A program made the translations under genes and the position numbers. From positions 1,162,453-1,226,452 of the forward strand of contig JACDOX010000009.1 of the NCBI GenBank assembly GCA_014549065.1: a stretch of 64,000 nucleotides of DNA, given 5' to 3'. The stretch is from Cardinalis cardinalis (Eukaryota > Chordata > Aves > Passeriformes > Cardinalidae). This document shows positions 10,201-24,325 of this stretch, in pieces. How positions within the stretch are numbered: the stretch's first letter is position 1; every line of letters begins with the position of its first letter. Below the pieces are notes generated by a model. That model saw only the letters and a program-made list of their open reading frames with translations. It was not told the DNA's origin and did no database searches.

Positions 10201-13200
10201 AATGGGTCTATTTCTGGCTCATTCACTTGAATACTATGTGGGGAGGTGGTGACAGCTACAGGTGCATAGAACAATGTGCCTACAAAATCCTGCAGACTGA
10301 GGAGGACATGAAAGGTCATCTGTAAAAACTATGCAAGTCCTCTGTATGTAGATCCTCAGGTTCACACCAGATATCCCTCTTGAGATTGTTCATAAGGCAG
10401 GGAAATGGAAGGGGATTTAAAAAAGACCACACTAAATCAAAAAGTNCAAACCTCCCTACTTTTGAGAAGTGAACAATATTGTAAACTTCTTTAAAAGGAT
10501 GGTTCTGTCTGAGNGATGTGGAAGTTTACTGATATGGCCAGACTACCTGTGGGTTTTCTTAAAACCTGNGGAAATGTGGTGCCTAGACCCAGGGGCAACT
10601 TATCTTTTCCTGGAATAAATCTCCTCTTAGATTTCCAAGGACTCCTTTTTTCAACAATTTCTCTGAAACACTGATAAGCTTTTTAAGAAGAGATTGGGAG
10701 AGTGAAGAATGAGAACTGTATGAAAAGGGATTTTCTTTCTGCTTCCTAGAAAACAGCATAAATGGAGGTAGGAAAGAATTTTTGTTTGTTGGACTTTAAA
10801 AATATTAATCCAATCTTTCAGTTTATGTCATGTTTAGTTCACCTTAATAAATAGATTTACAACATCTGTACTTTATAGTAAGTACTCAGCCAAACCAAAA
10901 TGTAATTTATGCGCTTTTATAATATTTATATGAAAGATTATTTTTTGAGCTTTGAAAACTGACAGAATTTGTGTCTTATAAATTGAAAAAAAAAATTAAA
11001 AACTTATAAGAATGAATTTTTTTTAAATTTAAAATATTGCTTGGCTTGTTTTCTACTTTGTAATAAAAAAAATAGTGACTTCATCCTACAAACACATTTT
11101 TTAAACCTAATCCTTTTAAGGAGCAAAGATGACACAAAACTTCTCGAAATAACATATAAGCCATCAGGACCTCAAGAGAACCTGGNTGTTTCTAGCTGCT
11201 CAGAACAGCAACTTCAGCTTCAAAGCTAAATCTGCAGATGTAGGTGTGCTCTGCATAACAAACAGTCAGACTGGCAGGAAAAACCACTGCCCAATGCAAA
11301 AGAGCCCAGAGAAGGATCCAGCAGAATGGGAATGAAGGGATTGTCATACATTTCTGCTGAAACATCTGTATCAGTTTGTACCAATCATATCATTGACGCC
11401 TAAAAGCACAAACTGGCAACAGAGAATGGAATCACGTTTGCAAAGACTTCCTTGTTTTTCAAGAGGGAAGTGCAGCACAGAACTGAACATAGAACAAAGA
11501 ATTATTGACCCCTTTTGTATATGTTCTCCTTAAATTTCTGTTACTGGAGTGAGACAAATAGGGATGAACTCACACCAGAAAGAAGACATCAAATTANGGC
11601 AGAGAGCCTCAGTAACAGTGTATCTTCCTCATTATTAATANTTAATAATATATTTGCCCCTCCAGAGAATCAAAAATGCAGAATGAGGGACCACACAGAT
11701 TTTTTTTCAAGTGTTTTCCAGAGGACCATTTCCATGACTTCAGATGATAGAGTCTGTTCCAAGGTGCTGTACCTAGAGGGATGACAATGTTANACTGAAA
11801 ATTGCTGGGATCATTTATGTCTTGTTCCATGACTTCCCACTGCTACAAAGTGCCAGGGCGTCCAGGGCAAGGAGAAGCCTGCTGAGGAGTTACCCTGGCC
11901 ATGGAGGAATGTAGCTGGACAGAGCAGATTGTGAGAACAATCTTTGATCTGAACCACAAGCACTGCTCTTTCAGGAGGGGAATTGTGGAGGGTGGTAAAT
12001 AATGCAAAAGTGTATTTCATAGCTCATTCACATAGCCACAGCTAACTTGCAGGCTTGAAGGTGATGGAAAAGCACCCATTATTAGGAAAGAGGAAAAAAC
12101 TGCATTTATTTTCTTCCCTTTGGCAGAGAATTAGGTTGATTTCAGTATCTGGGTTTGGACGAAATGTTCCTTTTGGATGAAATGGGCCCTTTGTTCAGCC
12201 CAGCAATAACTTCAAAGCATTCTGGATATTTGGCTAGGTACAGTATTTTGTGTCATAAATCATGGATCACATTAGCTGGGCCACTCATGAACTCAGTAAG
12301 TAATGACAAATGTAAAGCTAAATTTGGCTTTCAGTTGCACAGATGTAAATCTATTGTAGCTTTGAAATCTACAGAACATTCATTATGAAAAGAAACTTCA
12401 TTTTCAATAGTCCCAGAAGACAGGAAAATCAAAGGACTGCTTTCAGATCACTAAAACCAGCAAATCATTTCAGATAGAAGTTTAAGAAATCCAGAGATTT
12501 TGTAGAAAGGAAATATNTTTTCTAAATTTGTGAGTTCCAATAAACATTGTCATAGTTAAATGGTGGCAAACGTTTTGATTAGAAAATCTTAAACCTGAAG
12601 AGGCCAGAAAAGGGAATAAACATTCTTTTGGACATGTTCTGAAATCAGTTTGTGCCAATATCTCCTAGGTCTCTGCTCAGGTCTGGCTGGAAGGCTTTGG
12701 TCAATTTTTTAGCTGTGCTGCATCCTATTAGAAGAAAAATATCCTGGCCTCATCTGAGAGGATGCTGTAGCTGATGCTCCAGACTCTATTTGAAGATTCA
12801 GTCCTAAGCGAGCCTTTTTTCTTGATNTCCTATAGCAATAAATCTGGTTACTGCTTGTTAATGGGGACCTGATTATAATATTGATAGTTGGCAGCTGGAG
12901 AAGGGGAGACTAAGGGTAACTAAAATGAGATGGTCAAAAGTGGTATGAGTGGTATTGTTCTTTGTAAACAGGAAAAAAAAGAAAGACAATACCTCCCTCA
13001 ACCTTTGCTCCCAAGGTGCCAGAATTATGGCAGGTTTTTTTTCCCTGTGAGCAGGGCAGGAGTACTGAACTATATCTGGTCTTTCTCCAGGCACAGGTGT
13101 AGGGCTGACAGAATCTGTCACTTTAAGAACTATGTTTTAGGCTTGACAGAAGTTTCCTCATGAGCATCTGTACATGTGAGTCTTGAAGGATTTAAACATA

Positions 13201-16200
13201 CTGGCTCGGAGGAGCAGTCTGGAGTGTCTCCTCATTTGAATGCACCAAACACACAGCTGGTAAAACACCAGTGGCACAGAAAAGGAGCAGTAGTTGAGTG
13301 CCAAATGTGTCAGATGTTACCTTCCCTTAAAATAAGTCTGTGCAGTGNTATGCATCAAGGATTTGTAGAACTTTGGGGATGAAAGTGGAATGTGAGTGCT
13401 CAAACACCCTTCAAATGTGGATTAGTGCTCCTGTTGCCTAATTCATTAGGACTGGCAGTGTAAAGCTGCAGGTGCCTAGAACTAGCTCATTACTAAGAGA
13501 TCTGCAAGGTCTGCTCTAGTACTGAGCAGTTCTGAGTTAAGAGANGGCATTGGGCTATTCTGATTCAATACATCTTCTAAGCTCATGCACATCCTTCCTT
13601 TGGTGTGTGAACATGAGAGGCAGTGCCTCCGCATTGCTGCGTGCAGAGCGAGGGATGAAGCTGTCAAAATCCGTGTGTAGAGTAAAGCTGCTCCACTTCA
13701 GTGGTACTTGGCTCCAGAGCAGAGGAGAAGTGGAGAGGCATTTGAGTTATGCCTACTGCTAATCTGTATTAACAAAAAAGTACTGGAAGCTATTTTCATT
13801 ATCCTTTGCTTTGTTTTTGCTAATCCTTCACTAGTCAGAAAAAAGCAGAACTATTTTGAAGGCTTAAATTNATTTGCATCTGCTCTGCAGATTTGCAAGT
13901 AGTGAGGAGCATGTGCTTAGAATAGTCTCTGTCCAGGCATTGCACACATTCATCTACAGAACACCTTATTGACTGAATGAATTGATATTTTCTAGGTTGA
14001 CTGCACCTCTTTTTCCTCTTCTGCCACTAGATTATATGCAAAGAGAATTTCTNGGACAGTTGATCAATCAGTCAGATTTTTATATTGGAATTGAACAACA
14101 ATGCAGACTCTCACTTGTTGCCAAATTCCTTATGTAAACTGGTAGCAATAATATAAAAACTTGCTCGACACTTACGTCCTCCTGGCACTTCAGACCCTCC
14201 TGGGATCTTCTACAGAGCCCAAATTACCAAGCAGCTTCAGTTTGTTCAGCTGAAAATACAAGATAAATGATCTGCTCAAAACAACACGAATAATCATATC
14301 ATTTTCCCCCTGTACTTTCAGCACTACCATTAATCATCTGTGATGTATTTCCTTTTGTAGATGGTTTCAGAAATCTATTCAGCTTGATTCTACTGTAGTG
14401 ATAGGAAGTAATGCTGGGTCAAAATTTTCAAATTCAAAACAAAATCCACAACTTTCAGACATAGCTGCATTTCAGACATACCTACACTGTGTATCCTGGC
14501 TGTAAATAACTAGAACATCCCAGATGTTTTTGATAATGTTGGGGAACAAACTGAGCAGGCACATCCAAAGGATAAACTGAGACTTAAAAAAGCTAAAAAA
14601 GTACATGAGGTTTAGAAAACTTGTATCTCTACATTTCATCAAAATGTTTTGATCCTGCAGAATTTTTNTTCTGCTGGCAGTACTTTCAGAGCTTCATAAA
14701 AAATCCATATTCTCATATCAATAAAATATCTGACACAAATATCCAGATTCATAGATGTTTATTGAATCAGTACCAGTAAAACATTCTTTCTGAATCACAC
14801 GGTGACAGTCATTTTTAGCAGAAAAGGNAAATGAGCTGAAATACACAGAAAAAGGGAAAGCTGAGCCAAAAAGGGGAATGGAGGAATGAAATAATAGAGT
14901 AACAGTTGACTGTGACATAGATGGGTTATGAGCTCAGCTTTGACTGATCTTAAAAGTTTAAAAAAAAATGTCCTTTCCCCCAGCTTTCTCCTGTTCAAAC
15001 TGATTCATCATGCTATTTCTATTTTTCTGGCTTCAGATAAATTTAATCTAAAGACTCCTTCAAAACATGTGAAGAAATCCCCTCTGGTGAGGTATTGAAT
15101 CATGTGTGTCTTTTTTTTTTTGTCTGGAAAATGCTATTCTACCCTGCTGGCAGGCCTGCCTTATTTCCTTGGACTTTATTTCTCTGATACAAGAACTTGT
15201 TTGTTAGAAATTATCTAGTTTTTGCAATGACTAGGATAGTCTGACCTCCTTTTAAGTGCCAAGAAAGCCTTTTTCTCCATGAGCTAATGCAAGTCCGTTC
15301 CCATGAGAAAGACAATATGCTATGACATCCCTGTATTTTGTATGCTCTCTAAGAACATCAAACCCTCATGGGAGCCTGTTCTAGTGTAATGAATCTTTAA
15401 CCTTTCAATTAATTGAACCTTCTGCCATTGTGCAATAATTATCTCAGCTTCTCATATATGTATTTTGAATTGAGGGTGCCATTTTGTTAAGCTGATGTTT
15501 GGTNATTCTGTTCTTTTCCTGGTGCTTTCCAATCAAGTAATTTTCTCAGTCTTTGAACTTCCTCTTCCATGATCTACACTTCACTTTGATTAAGGACATC
15601 ATTCCATTCACATCAGTTTTTTTAACCTCCTTTGGCAGAGGGTTACATCATACCCTCCATTCCCATTTTTCTTTCCAGAAGTCATCATGCTTAGTCCATT
15701 TGTCACCTACTCTTCTCATCTTTCTGCCTGACAGCTTGAAAGATTTCTTCTGGTCCTCTCCACTTCACAAGTAATGGTGTAATTAGTATGTGTATTCCTT
15801 TAGTTCTCTTGTCTGTATCAATAAGTTTTCCTTCAACTGCTGCAATGTTTTGATATGAGATTAAGGTTTTCTTTTTTTTCCCCTGTGATTGCATTAGTAT
15901 TGATCTACTTTTCAATTTCCCCTTATTCACGTCGCCCCAAGTAAAGCTGCTGTCACTACAATGTTCCTGCAGACACAGTGGGACAAGTGCATGGTGGATA
16001 CCAAATGGAGCCAGACCTAAGATGTGCAATTTCAGTGTAATACGCTGNAAGTTATGCAAATGTAGCCTGAGAGGTATCATGCCTTTTTAGATCTGCTTCT
16101 TATGGGTATGTCTTTTAAAGTAACACTGTACTATAGGTAATTTTCATTATTCTTTAGCACTTCCCTCAGGAATTTTCATCCTCTAACCAGGTGAAGTGCT

Positions 16201-17902
16201 TATTGCATAAATGCATATAGAATGCTATATTTCACACTAAAGTGACCAATTAAGAGACAAAATTTCACAGTAGGTTCTGTTTTTCTCTCTCCTGCTGTTC
16301 AAATGGATGACACAGGAAAGAAACACAGCAAAATTCCTTTGGCTTTTGGTTCAAAACTTTGGTGTCGCCTGGAAGATGAGGTTTTGCAGAGTGATCATTG
16401 TAATTCTGTCATAAGAAAGATTTAAAATTTGAAGAATAAATGATGCAGTTCTTGGGTTTCCCCTCTTCTGGATATTAGATTATTTTAATTTGAAAAAAAA
16501 AATCAATATTTTCATTGTGATTTGTTTTTGAATTAGGTAATATAATTTAGAACTTGTTAGAGCAAGTGACTGACTATGTGATTTAGGTCAGGATTGTCAA
16601 CACATGTCAGGGAACCAGTTTCTAAATGTATTAAATTCTGGTAAATTANCTAGAGAGTGATCTGTGTGTGTTCTTTTAACACTCTGAGTTTCTANGTTTT
16701 TTTATAAGTATTACCCCTATTAGTATGATAGCAAAGGACCTATTTTACTTTTAAGTGGTCACTAAAAACTAATTTGAAGTAAAAGATATTTTCTGAGACC
16801 TGTGTCTTGATAAAAAACCTGTTATTTCTGTGAAACTAAAGTAGCTGACTTGCATACAATGTAGGAATACTAATTTAAATTTTAAATCTGCTTAGTGGAG
16901 AGAAGAATGTGTTTTGAAGCTACAGTTTCATAATTTCAAACTAGCTAGAGCATCTGTTCTTTTGCAGATAAAGGGCAAGTGAAGTCTGAATCAAAACTAC
17001 ATCAACCATTATTTTATCTCTGCGTTGTTGGTATCCTTGCACGCATCCTCATCACTTCTGTTTAAACTTTGGAATACTGAAACTGACATGGTGGGAAAGA
17101 TTTTATTCTTCCTTAGGATTTGATCTGTTCCTTGCCATTTGTTTTGCTTTCCTTCTTCTTTCTGCAGACCGTAGCCGGCTCTTTTCAAAGTGTATATTAT
17201 GAAACACATAATTAGTTAGAAGTCATACTACAAAGTGCTGACACTTTGGAAGAAAACCCTGTTAATGCACTTATTTGCCATTCTTCTGCCCTGCTTCCTT
17301 GCTCTCTGCATTAGCTCTGTAAATGGAGGTATACAACAGTCATAGCAGGCAGAGTGTTTAAAATCTTCAGCTTTATGCAAGAAGCACAGCACAAGAAGGA
17401 AGCACATCCCTATCACAGTAATTTTTTATCTTGAAGGGTCAGTACAAGCTTCTCCTGTGAATTCTTGTCCATTACAGCTATGGAATGCCTAAACATTTTT
17501 TTCTTGTGTGCATTCTAAAAACTCTTGCTAGGGATCTTTGCTGCATAAATGCAGTTTCATTAGTGATGTCTAGGCTAGATTTAATACTACACAGCTGCTA
17601 GCAATGAAGAAAACTTTGGTAGTACCCTTGTTATTCTCCTTAATAAGTTTTCAGGATTTTTAATCATCATCCTGCAGATTCCTGAGTAGATAAAGTAATA
17701 GAAATTAGCTAAATCTTTTATGCCCCCTGTATGTACCCACTGGTTTCAAAGCCCTGGAATGAATAGTTCCCAAAATATCAAGCTGAATTACTAGAACTAG
17801 TCTTGGCTATGAAATCAGTCATTAAATCTTCTATGAANTGCCATAAACTCTTTCTGTCTCAGTTCTTCCAGTGTAAAATGAAATGTCTAGCGCTTTCTGA
17901 TC
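10201..17902. other. Non-coding stretch
   Basis: No gene is recognised. Very AT-rich sequence occupies about 10795-11060. T runs lie at 11700-11707 and 15111-15121. The longest frame is 125 codons on the minus strand (15703-16080), opposite a pyrimidine-rich plus strand and without domain features. Single Ns occur every few hundred bases. Confidence 0.6.
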
Positions 17903-17952
17903 GTGTGTGTACATATACATATATCTATATGCAAGCANACACATATACACAA
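17903..17952. repeat. Degenerate alternating purine-pyrimidine microsatellite
   Basis: The tract starts GTGTGTGTACATATACATAT and ends CACATATACAC, with one N. It mixes TG/CA and TA dinucleotide runs. Confidence 0.7.
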
Positions 17953-20900
17953 GGTCAATCACGGTCCCTAATGTAAAGAGGACAGTAAAACTCTTAAGTG
18001 TTTAACGCTCATGAATAAACATAGTACTCATCTCATTCAGTGATTGTCTTCCAAAACATCAGGAATCTGGGGTCTCCCAAGAATTAAGAGGGAGTGAAAG
18101 CCTAAGTCTTGCCTGCCCTGGACACCTGTCAGCAGATGAAGTGAACTTCTTTAAGGTGCACGTTTCCCCAGGGATGACAGAGGTTACCAGATTAAACTAT
18201 AATCCCTACTTTTAGAGGCTATACTTTCTTCATGTTCACTTTTTAAATGGAAGTCTCTATCATGGCTGTAAGNAGAAAGGGCTTATTTTTACTTTTGCAT
18301 GAACCTGGCAGTATCAGAGGTGAAACTATAGCAGGATACAGCCCTATAAGTAATTTCNAAATGCATAGATTTTATAAACGTGGAAAGAAAAAAATACCTT
18401 TGCAAACTGGATTTAAAGGAAAGAAATGCACCCAGTGAAGTTCATTTTTTCTTCTGTTCTTGGCCTTTCTGTTTTTAATGTTTCAAAGGTGTGATAGCAT
18501 GCCAGAAAAATCTTGCTAAATATTTTNTTTTTAATAACATTTAAATTCATTGTGATGAAGTCCCTAAATATCCTGCCAAATCTAGAAGAAGAGGCAAGCC
18601 TGTTCACCACACCATTTTACCATCTCTTTCCTCAATAAAACCTTTGTCTCTTACAGGGTTTCCAGTCTCAAAAATTCCCAAGGGTCTGGAGCANCTGTGT
18701 TCAGCAGCTGCTGGTGATATCTGAGTGGTGGAAAATGCTCACATAGAGGAGCTCTAAGCATAAAAGAAATTCCTGTCCTGATTGGGAGTTGCCTTCCCTT
18801 TACCACCTGAGACTCTTAGCTTTGCTCTGCATTGTGCTTAATTTCCATCTTTCCACAGAATCAGTAGGAAATCCTGACTGGGGCACTCTGAGACTGAAGT
18901 GGCCATTAGTGATCAGCTGTGGGTGTGAAATGAGTCTGTCACATTATATCACTTCTNTGCCACAGAGAATGTGGACGAGCTGTGGCTGGCTCCCCATTGG
19001 ATTACCACTTGAATCTTCAAGTATTCTTTTATTCTACAAAAGTGTGGTTAAAATTTTGCAAGCCAAGTGTGGCCTGTAGGCACTCACCTTCCACAGAGAT
19101 TAGAACAGATCTAAGCATTACTAAGCAAGGGCCAGATTTCAAATTCTTTACATGTCACTCTGGAGAATGAGGAGCTATTAGAATAATGATTAGCATATTT
19201 TGACCAAGCTGTGCAAGAAAAAACTTCCTTTTGTTCCCAGATCTTGCGTTGGTGTTCAGCACAGGCTCTGAACATACTTGGACATTTGAATAAAACGCAT
19301 AAACAATACATAATAAGAAAGAAAAAGACTGTGACTAACTGAAGTGATTCCAAGCTATGTCTGCAATTCTGGCACTATTTACCAGTTTAAATAATGATGG
19401 TTTTGTCACTTCACTTAAAAATGGATTTATAACCAGTTGGTTCAGTCCTGTGTATTCTAAAATTTTTGCAATCAAAGAGTTGAAAAATATTCTGTCCACA
19501 TGTGATGAAATATATTCTCTTTGGATGTTTGCTCACTTAAAGGTCATTCACTGCTGCCTGCACTGGATAAATAGTAGGATTTGAGGATCTATTTATCATA
19601 AGAAAAGGCATTGTATGAGGGAACAAGATGGTAGCATTCTGTGTTCTGCAACACTACACACATTACTGATCACCATGCTTCTGTACACGCTATTGGGTGG
19701 GAGAGCTGAGAAAAGCCATTACCATGATGAGAGCCAGAGAGCCAAAGAGGCTGGCTTCCTAGAGAAGCTGAAAAGCCACATGGGCTACAGTAGCTTGGAC
19801 AAGAGATTAATGGCTACTGGGACTGACTGAGGTCCTAGGATATTTAATGGGTATTAACACAGAAGTAACAGAACATTTTGGGATACTGAAAGTAAAGTGT
19901 AAATATTTTGGAATGGAAAAATGCTTTGTAAGAGATGGTATATTAAGTTTATTGGAGTAATCACTGTCAGTATGTTGTTTTCCTAGGTTTTATTTGTATT
20001 TTTTACCTGGCTGCTAGAAATTTGCATTAATAAAATAAGAAGAAATGCAATCAAAGAAACAAGAAAAAACTCAATTTTTAGAGAAAAATCTTCCTGACTG
20101 ACAATTTGATGAACTCTCTGAAAAGAAGTAAATCCCTTTCTCTTGGGACTATAGTAGGGAAATGGAAAGATGTAAGCAAATGCACAATAGCACTTTTAGA
20201 CTGAGAAAGAATAGACCNAAATTTGATCAGGTTTATTTATTTTAAATTGCAACAATAATCAAACTTTTAAAAAACACATTACCTNTTGATGCATGTGTAA
20301 TGCAAAAGACACTAGAAAGGGCAAGCAAAAGAAATAGGCAAAAACTGTGTCGAGGCACCCCTTCTTCTCCTTGTTCTTCTGAGAACTGTGCCCCATAGGA
20401 AGCAATGGAGTCAATATAATTCAAGATCCTTCTGGAATATACACAGCTTCACCAGGACTGGTGTGCACTTGCCTTGCGTTACTTACCAGCTCAGGATTAC
20501 AAACTTTTACCGCACAATTAAACGTTTGCAGCATGACTGCAAACAGCCAGGCGTAAGATGCAGCCTCTTAGAACCTCATTCCTAGAAAGTGTGGGGCAGG
20601 GGCTGATGCTACCAGGCTTGGGATGGGCACCCACAGGGTCATGCCAGGTGCTTGCACCATGCATGCTGGTACTCTCCTTTTTGCCCAGGGAACACATTTT
20701 CCTTCCCAGCCTGTCCTCCTGACTGCAGAGACACATTTGCATCCTGCCAGTTGTTCAGAATAGTGAGTTTGAATTATTTTTCTGCTTTGTCTGTAGTGAT
20801 GAAGTAAAGGGCTGCTTGACAGNTAGTCTTGGACAGCACTGGCCGTGTAATTTGTACACATTAATGCCACATTTTTTGTTTCTCCACTCCAGCAGCTACA

Positions 20901-22270
20901 TTCTCTGCCCCAATCTTTTCCTTGATAAACAATCAGTCTCTAACTACTTTCTCCCAATTTGTGCCAGTTTTGGGATATTATTACCCACAATTGTATTTCT
21001 GTTACCATTCCTTAGGTAATCTTAATTTTATGTGTTCTTTCTGCTCTGGTCAAGTAGACACTCTTGACCTTGCAAGACTTGACTGCCCACAGAGGTCCCC
21101 AGTGCTCCTCTCTAGTTTTCTGTGAAGTTTGGCAGATGCCTGCTCCTTAACCACCTGTGAAATTCAGACCTGTTCTACAGTGCTCTCTGTAGCTCTTGAT
21201 AGCATCTCACACTGTTATCTATCACATCCAAGGACTTCTCAAGTTGGGTTCATCCAGTGGGTTTTCATGCCNTGTTCAATTTAGCCTCACTGGAATTCAG
21301 TCCAGTAGCCCTGGCACTTGCCTGCAGCCCAGTTAATCTCTGCTTTCTCTGCCTTTCCCTTAATTTACTTCACTTGACATATTTTACTCTTTCTAAGTTT
21401 TGTTTCTTTTCCCACTTTTCAGCTTTCTTCCACTTAAAAAAAAAAAAGTCTATAAATAACCATAACCAAAACTTTAAAAGAGCTGGTGATGTTAATCTAC
21501 ATCTGGCTGAGTCAGAGTCTGGAGTGCCCTGCATGAGNTCTGATGTCATGTGTGATTTCATTTAACAGTATCATAGAGGAAAATGTGTAACAGGCTAAAT
21601 TTCCTTGGCTTAGTGAAGAAATCTATGACCTCCTGCACTAATGCACTGTTATTCTGACNCATCCAGTAGAACTGTCCCAGCTATAAAAGACAAAACACAG
21701 AACCAGATCCCTGATGCATGCAAGGATAGAAAGATTGAGGGTTTGATATATTTGAATGAATAAAATTGCTAGTGTGAATATACCTTAGACCAACATGTTT
21801 AATATGTTGCTAGTGTCCTTACCAGAGCTGACTTCTGTAGGACTCATCATAAGATCAGTCCCAGAGAGTCTAGTCCCAGATTCCTTCAAAAGCCTGTAGC
21901 TCCTTAGGNCTCTCTAAATCAAAATTTCTAGTACTCTTAAAACCTGAGCTCAGTGCCTCTGAAAAACTGGGTCTGCTCTCAGTCACAGAGCACCACATAC
22001 ATTAAAAGTAGCTCAGCTTTTGCCAAAAGAATCTTCAAGACTTTTTATGTTCATAAGAGGATAACAGACAGAGATTTAAGTGCTTACACAAAGCATTCCT
22101 TTCCTCTCCCCTAGAGAGAAGGAATGTCACAGTTAGTGAGAGTTAATGCTTGCAAAATTACACTATTTCATATAATTTCTATTAGTTTTTCCAAATGTAT
22201 TTTAAAGGTTTCTTTTGTAAAATAACACAGGCCCTTTGCTTTCTTCTATTAAAACCCAGAATCTAACAGA
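17953..22270. other. Non-coding stretch
   Basis: No gene is recognised. On the minus strand, 20487-20536 forms a 50-nt segment bounded by a TTTGCAG acceptor and a perfect GTAAGT donor. It is open in at least one frame, but such pairs are expected by chance in DNA of this length. An oligo-A run lies at 21438-21448. Confidence 0.55.
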
Positions 22271-22316
22271 TGTGTGTATGTGTATGTTTGTGTGTGTGTG
22301 TGTTTATATGTATGTG
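22271..22316. repeat. TG-rich microsatellite
   Basis: The tract is imperfect (TG)n with TATG interruptions. Its purest part is the TGTGTGTGTGTG run at about 22290-22302. Confidence 0.85.
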
Positions 22317-24274
22317 CTCTCTTTTAATCAACAACAAAAGCCTGCCTGCAAGGCAGCATAGGTGTTTATGAAGCAGACAAGACANGGATTGTGCCCTTAA
22401 TACTAGATATCATTTGCCAGTTGGGTGAGGTTTAACACACACTGTGACTTGAGGATAAATTTGGCACTTTTTTTTNGCCACAGCTGCAAAAAGTGTTTCT
22501 ACAGTATAGCTGACTTCCAATTTACACAGTACTAATGTGTTTTCCTTATGATAAAATCCCAGTGCACCAGAAATGACTGGTGTTTCATTTCTGCTTTCCA
22601 TTCCTCTGCAATCCAGTTTTCTGTAATTCTTATCNGTGCTGATTGACACTATTCAATATTTTTCATACTTTCAGTGTGATAAAGATCTCTGCCTTTCTTT
22701 CCTATTACCACATNTGGTCTTCTCACATATATTCCAATTCCATTAGTAGTAATATTTGAAAAATTTGGTAATGCTTTTCCATTTTTTATTTTCTCTATCT
22801 TTGTGTCTTGTGAAGATAACGCTCCTCTCTTGCTGTACATTACTGCCAACTTTCTAATGTAGTAATTTATAGTTCTCTCCAGACAGTTAGATGCATCAAC
22901 TGAAATGTGATTTACAGTTAATGAGGCCAGGCCACACATTTTATTGTCTAAATTCACATTTTCCCTGTCATCTGTCTTCTGCCTTATCACTGTCATATCT
23001 NATGCAAGTCACCTACTTACAGCAGCCAGAGTAAAACTTCAGGCTGTTCTGTCCTTCCTCCTTTGTCAGGTCACTTGTAATTTTCCANTGTATTCAATGA
23101 GATTTCATAAAAGATACTCCATGTGGGATTTTTCCATCTCTTTTTGCTTGGGTATNTCTTCCTGTTGTCAAATGGCCTATTGATAGAAGTAGTGTACTCT
23201 TCAGATAGTTTTGGATTTGGTCCAGTAAGTCCTTCTCTCATAGTTTCCTGTCATTACTCATTGTTCTCACTGACATCCTTCCCTGACCTCATCCTTTCTT
23301 CTGTACATTTCATGCCAACACAAAGTCACTTCAGGTCAGAGTTCATACAGTGCTAACTTCCTCCTGCTGCTCCTGTCAGATTCCCTTAAATCTACTTTTC
23401 ATCAAGACACTAATCCCAGGCATATGATCTAATTGGGTGGTTTGTTGCAGAGTTTTAAATATCCCTGAGCATTACAGAAATTTGCTTGAAAATATTCCTT
23501 GTTTTCTTGTTTGCTTGTCACAATTCCCCCCTATTAAGCTTCTATGTAAAGCTGCCTGCATCTGCACTCTTGCACAGCCCATGCCATTTCCTGTGGCATT
23601 TGTGCAATCCCTTTTGGTATCACAAGGCACTGTTAAATCTAAATATGAACTCAAACCTCAGAAAAATTTCACTGAGGAGTTAATATCAAGGAAAAACTGC
23701 ATATTTTCAATTCCTATAATACATGTGGAATTTTTTTCTTTTAATGTTCCTATAACTTTTCCAAAACATTTCATTATTTACTACTGAAAAAAAGAAAAAG
23801 CAAATGAGAAAAGGAAGAGCAAAATAAGCCTTTCCTAAACTCNTTCCTTTCTTTTGTATTAATTCATTCTTCTCTCCATGCAGCCTATTTCAATTTCTAA
23901 CAACAGACGCCCTTAAAAGATTCAAACATATTGCAGATTTCTGTCAGGGGGATACTGTTGTGTTCTGCATTGTGACTTACCTGACTAAACTGCAGGCTGC
24001 TTGGCAAAGCTTTCCTTTCCATGTTGTCATTGTCTGCTATCTGATAGCTCTTTACAACCCGAAACTTTGGCATCCTCCTTGTTCTTGAGGAATTCTACCA
24101 ATACTTTAATCATGTTTGAATTTTTTTTCCTATTAATTAAGTTCAGTTATACCCAAATCATGGGAAAAGAGAATATACACTTGCAATTTTAGCTAGAGCA
24201 TTTTACTATGTAACAGTGTNTTTCATTAAACAAACCTTTCTTGATGCCATTGCGTGAGTGAATATTTTTGCTGA
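22317..24274. other. Non-coding stretch
   Basis: No gene is recognised. A 115-codon minus-strand frame (22649-22996) is hydrophilic but has no identifiable domain or splice context and is within chance expectation. A pyrimidine-rich plus strand runs through about 23150-23420. Confidence 0.55.
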
Positions 24275-24325
24275 TTTTTGCATACATTTTTCTAAGCACA
24301 TTTTTGCATACATTTTCTAAGCACA
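24275..24325. repeat. 26-bp tandem duplication
   Basis: The units TTTTTGCATACATTTTTCTAAGCACA (24275-24300) and its copy at 24301-24325 differ by one T. A further partial match (GTTTGCA) follows. Confidence 0.88.

Noticed and set aside
15703..16080. 125-codon minus-strand frame
   Set aside because: It lies opposite a T/C-rich strand and has no protein-family features.
22649..22996. 115-codon hydrophilic minus-strand frame
   Set aside because: It looks somewhat protein-like, but has no acceptor or donor in the right place and no recognisable motif.
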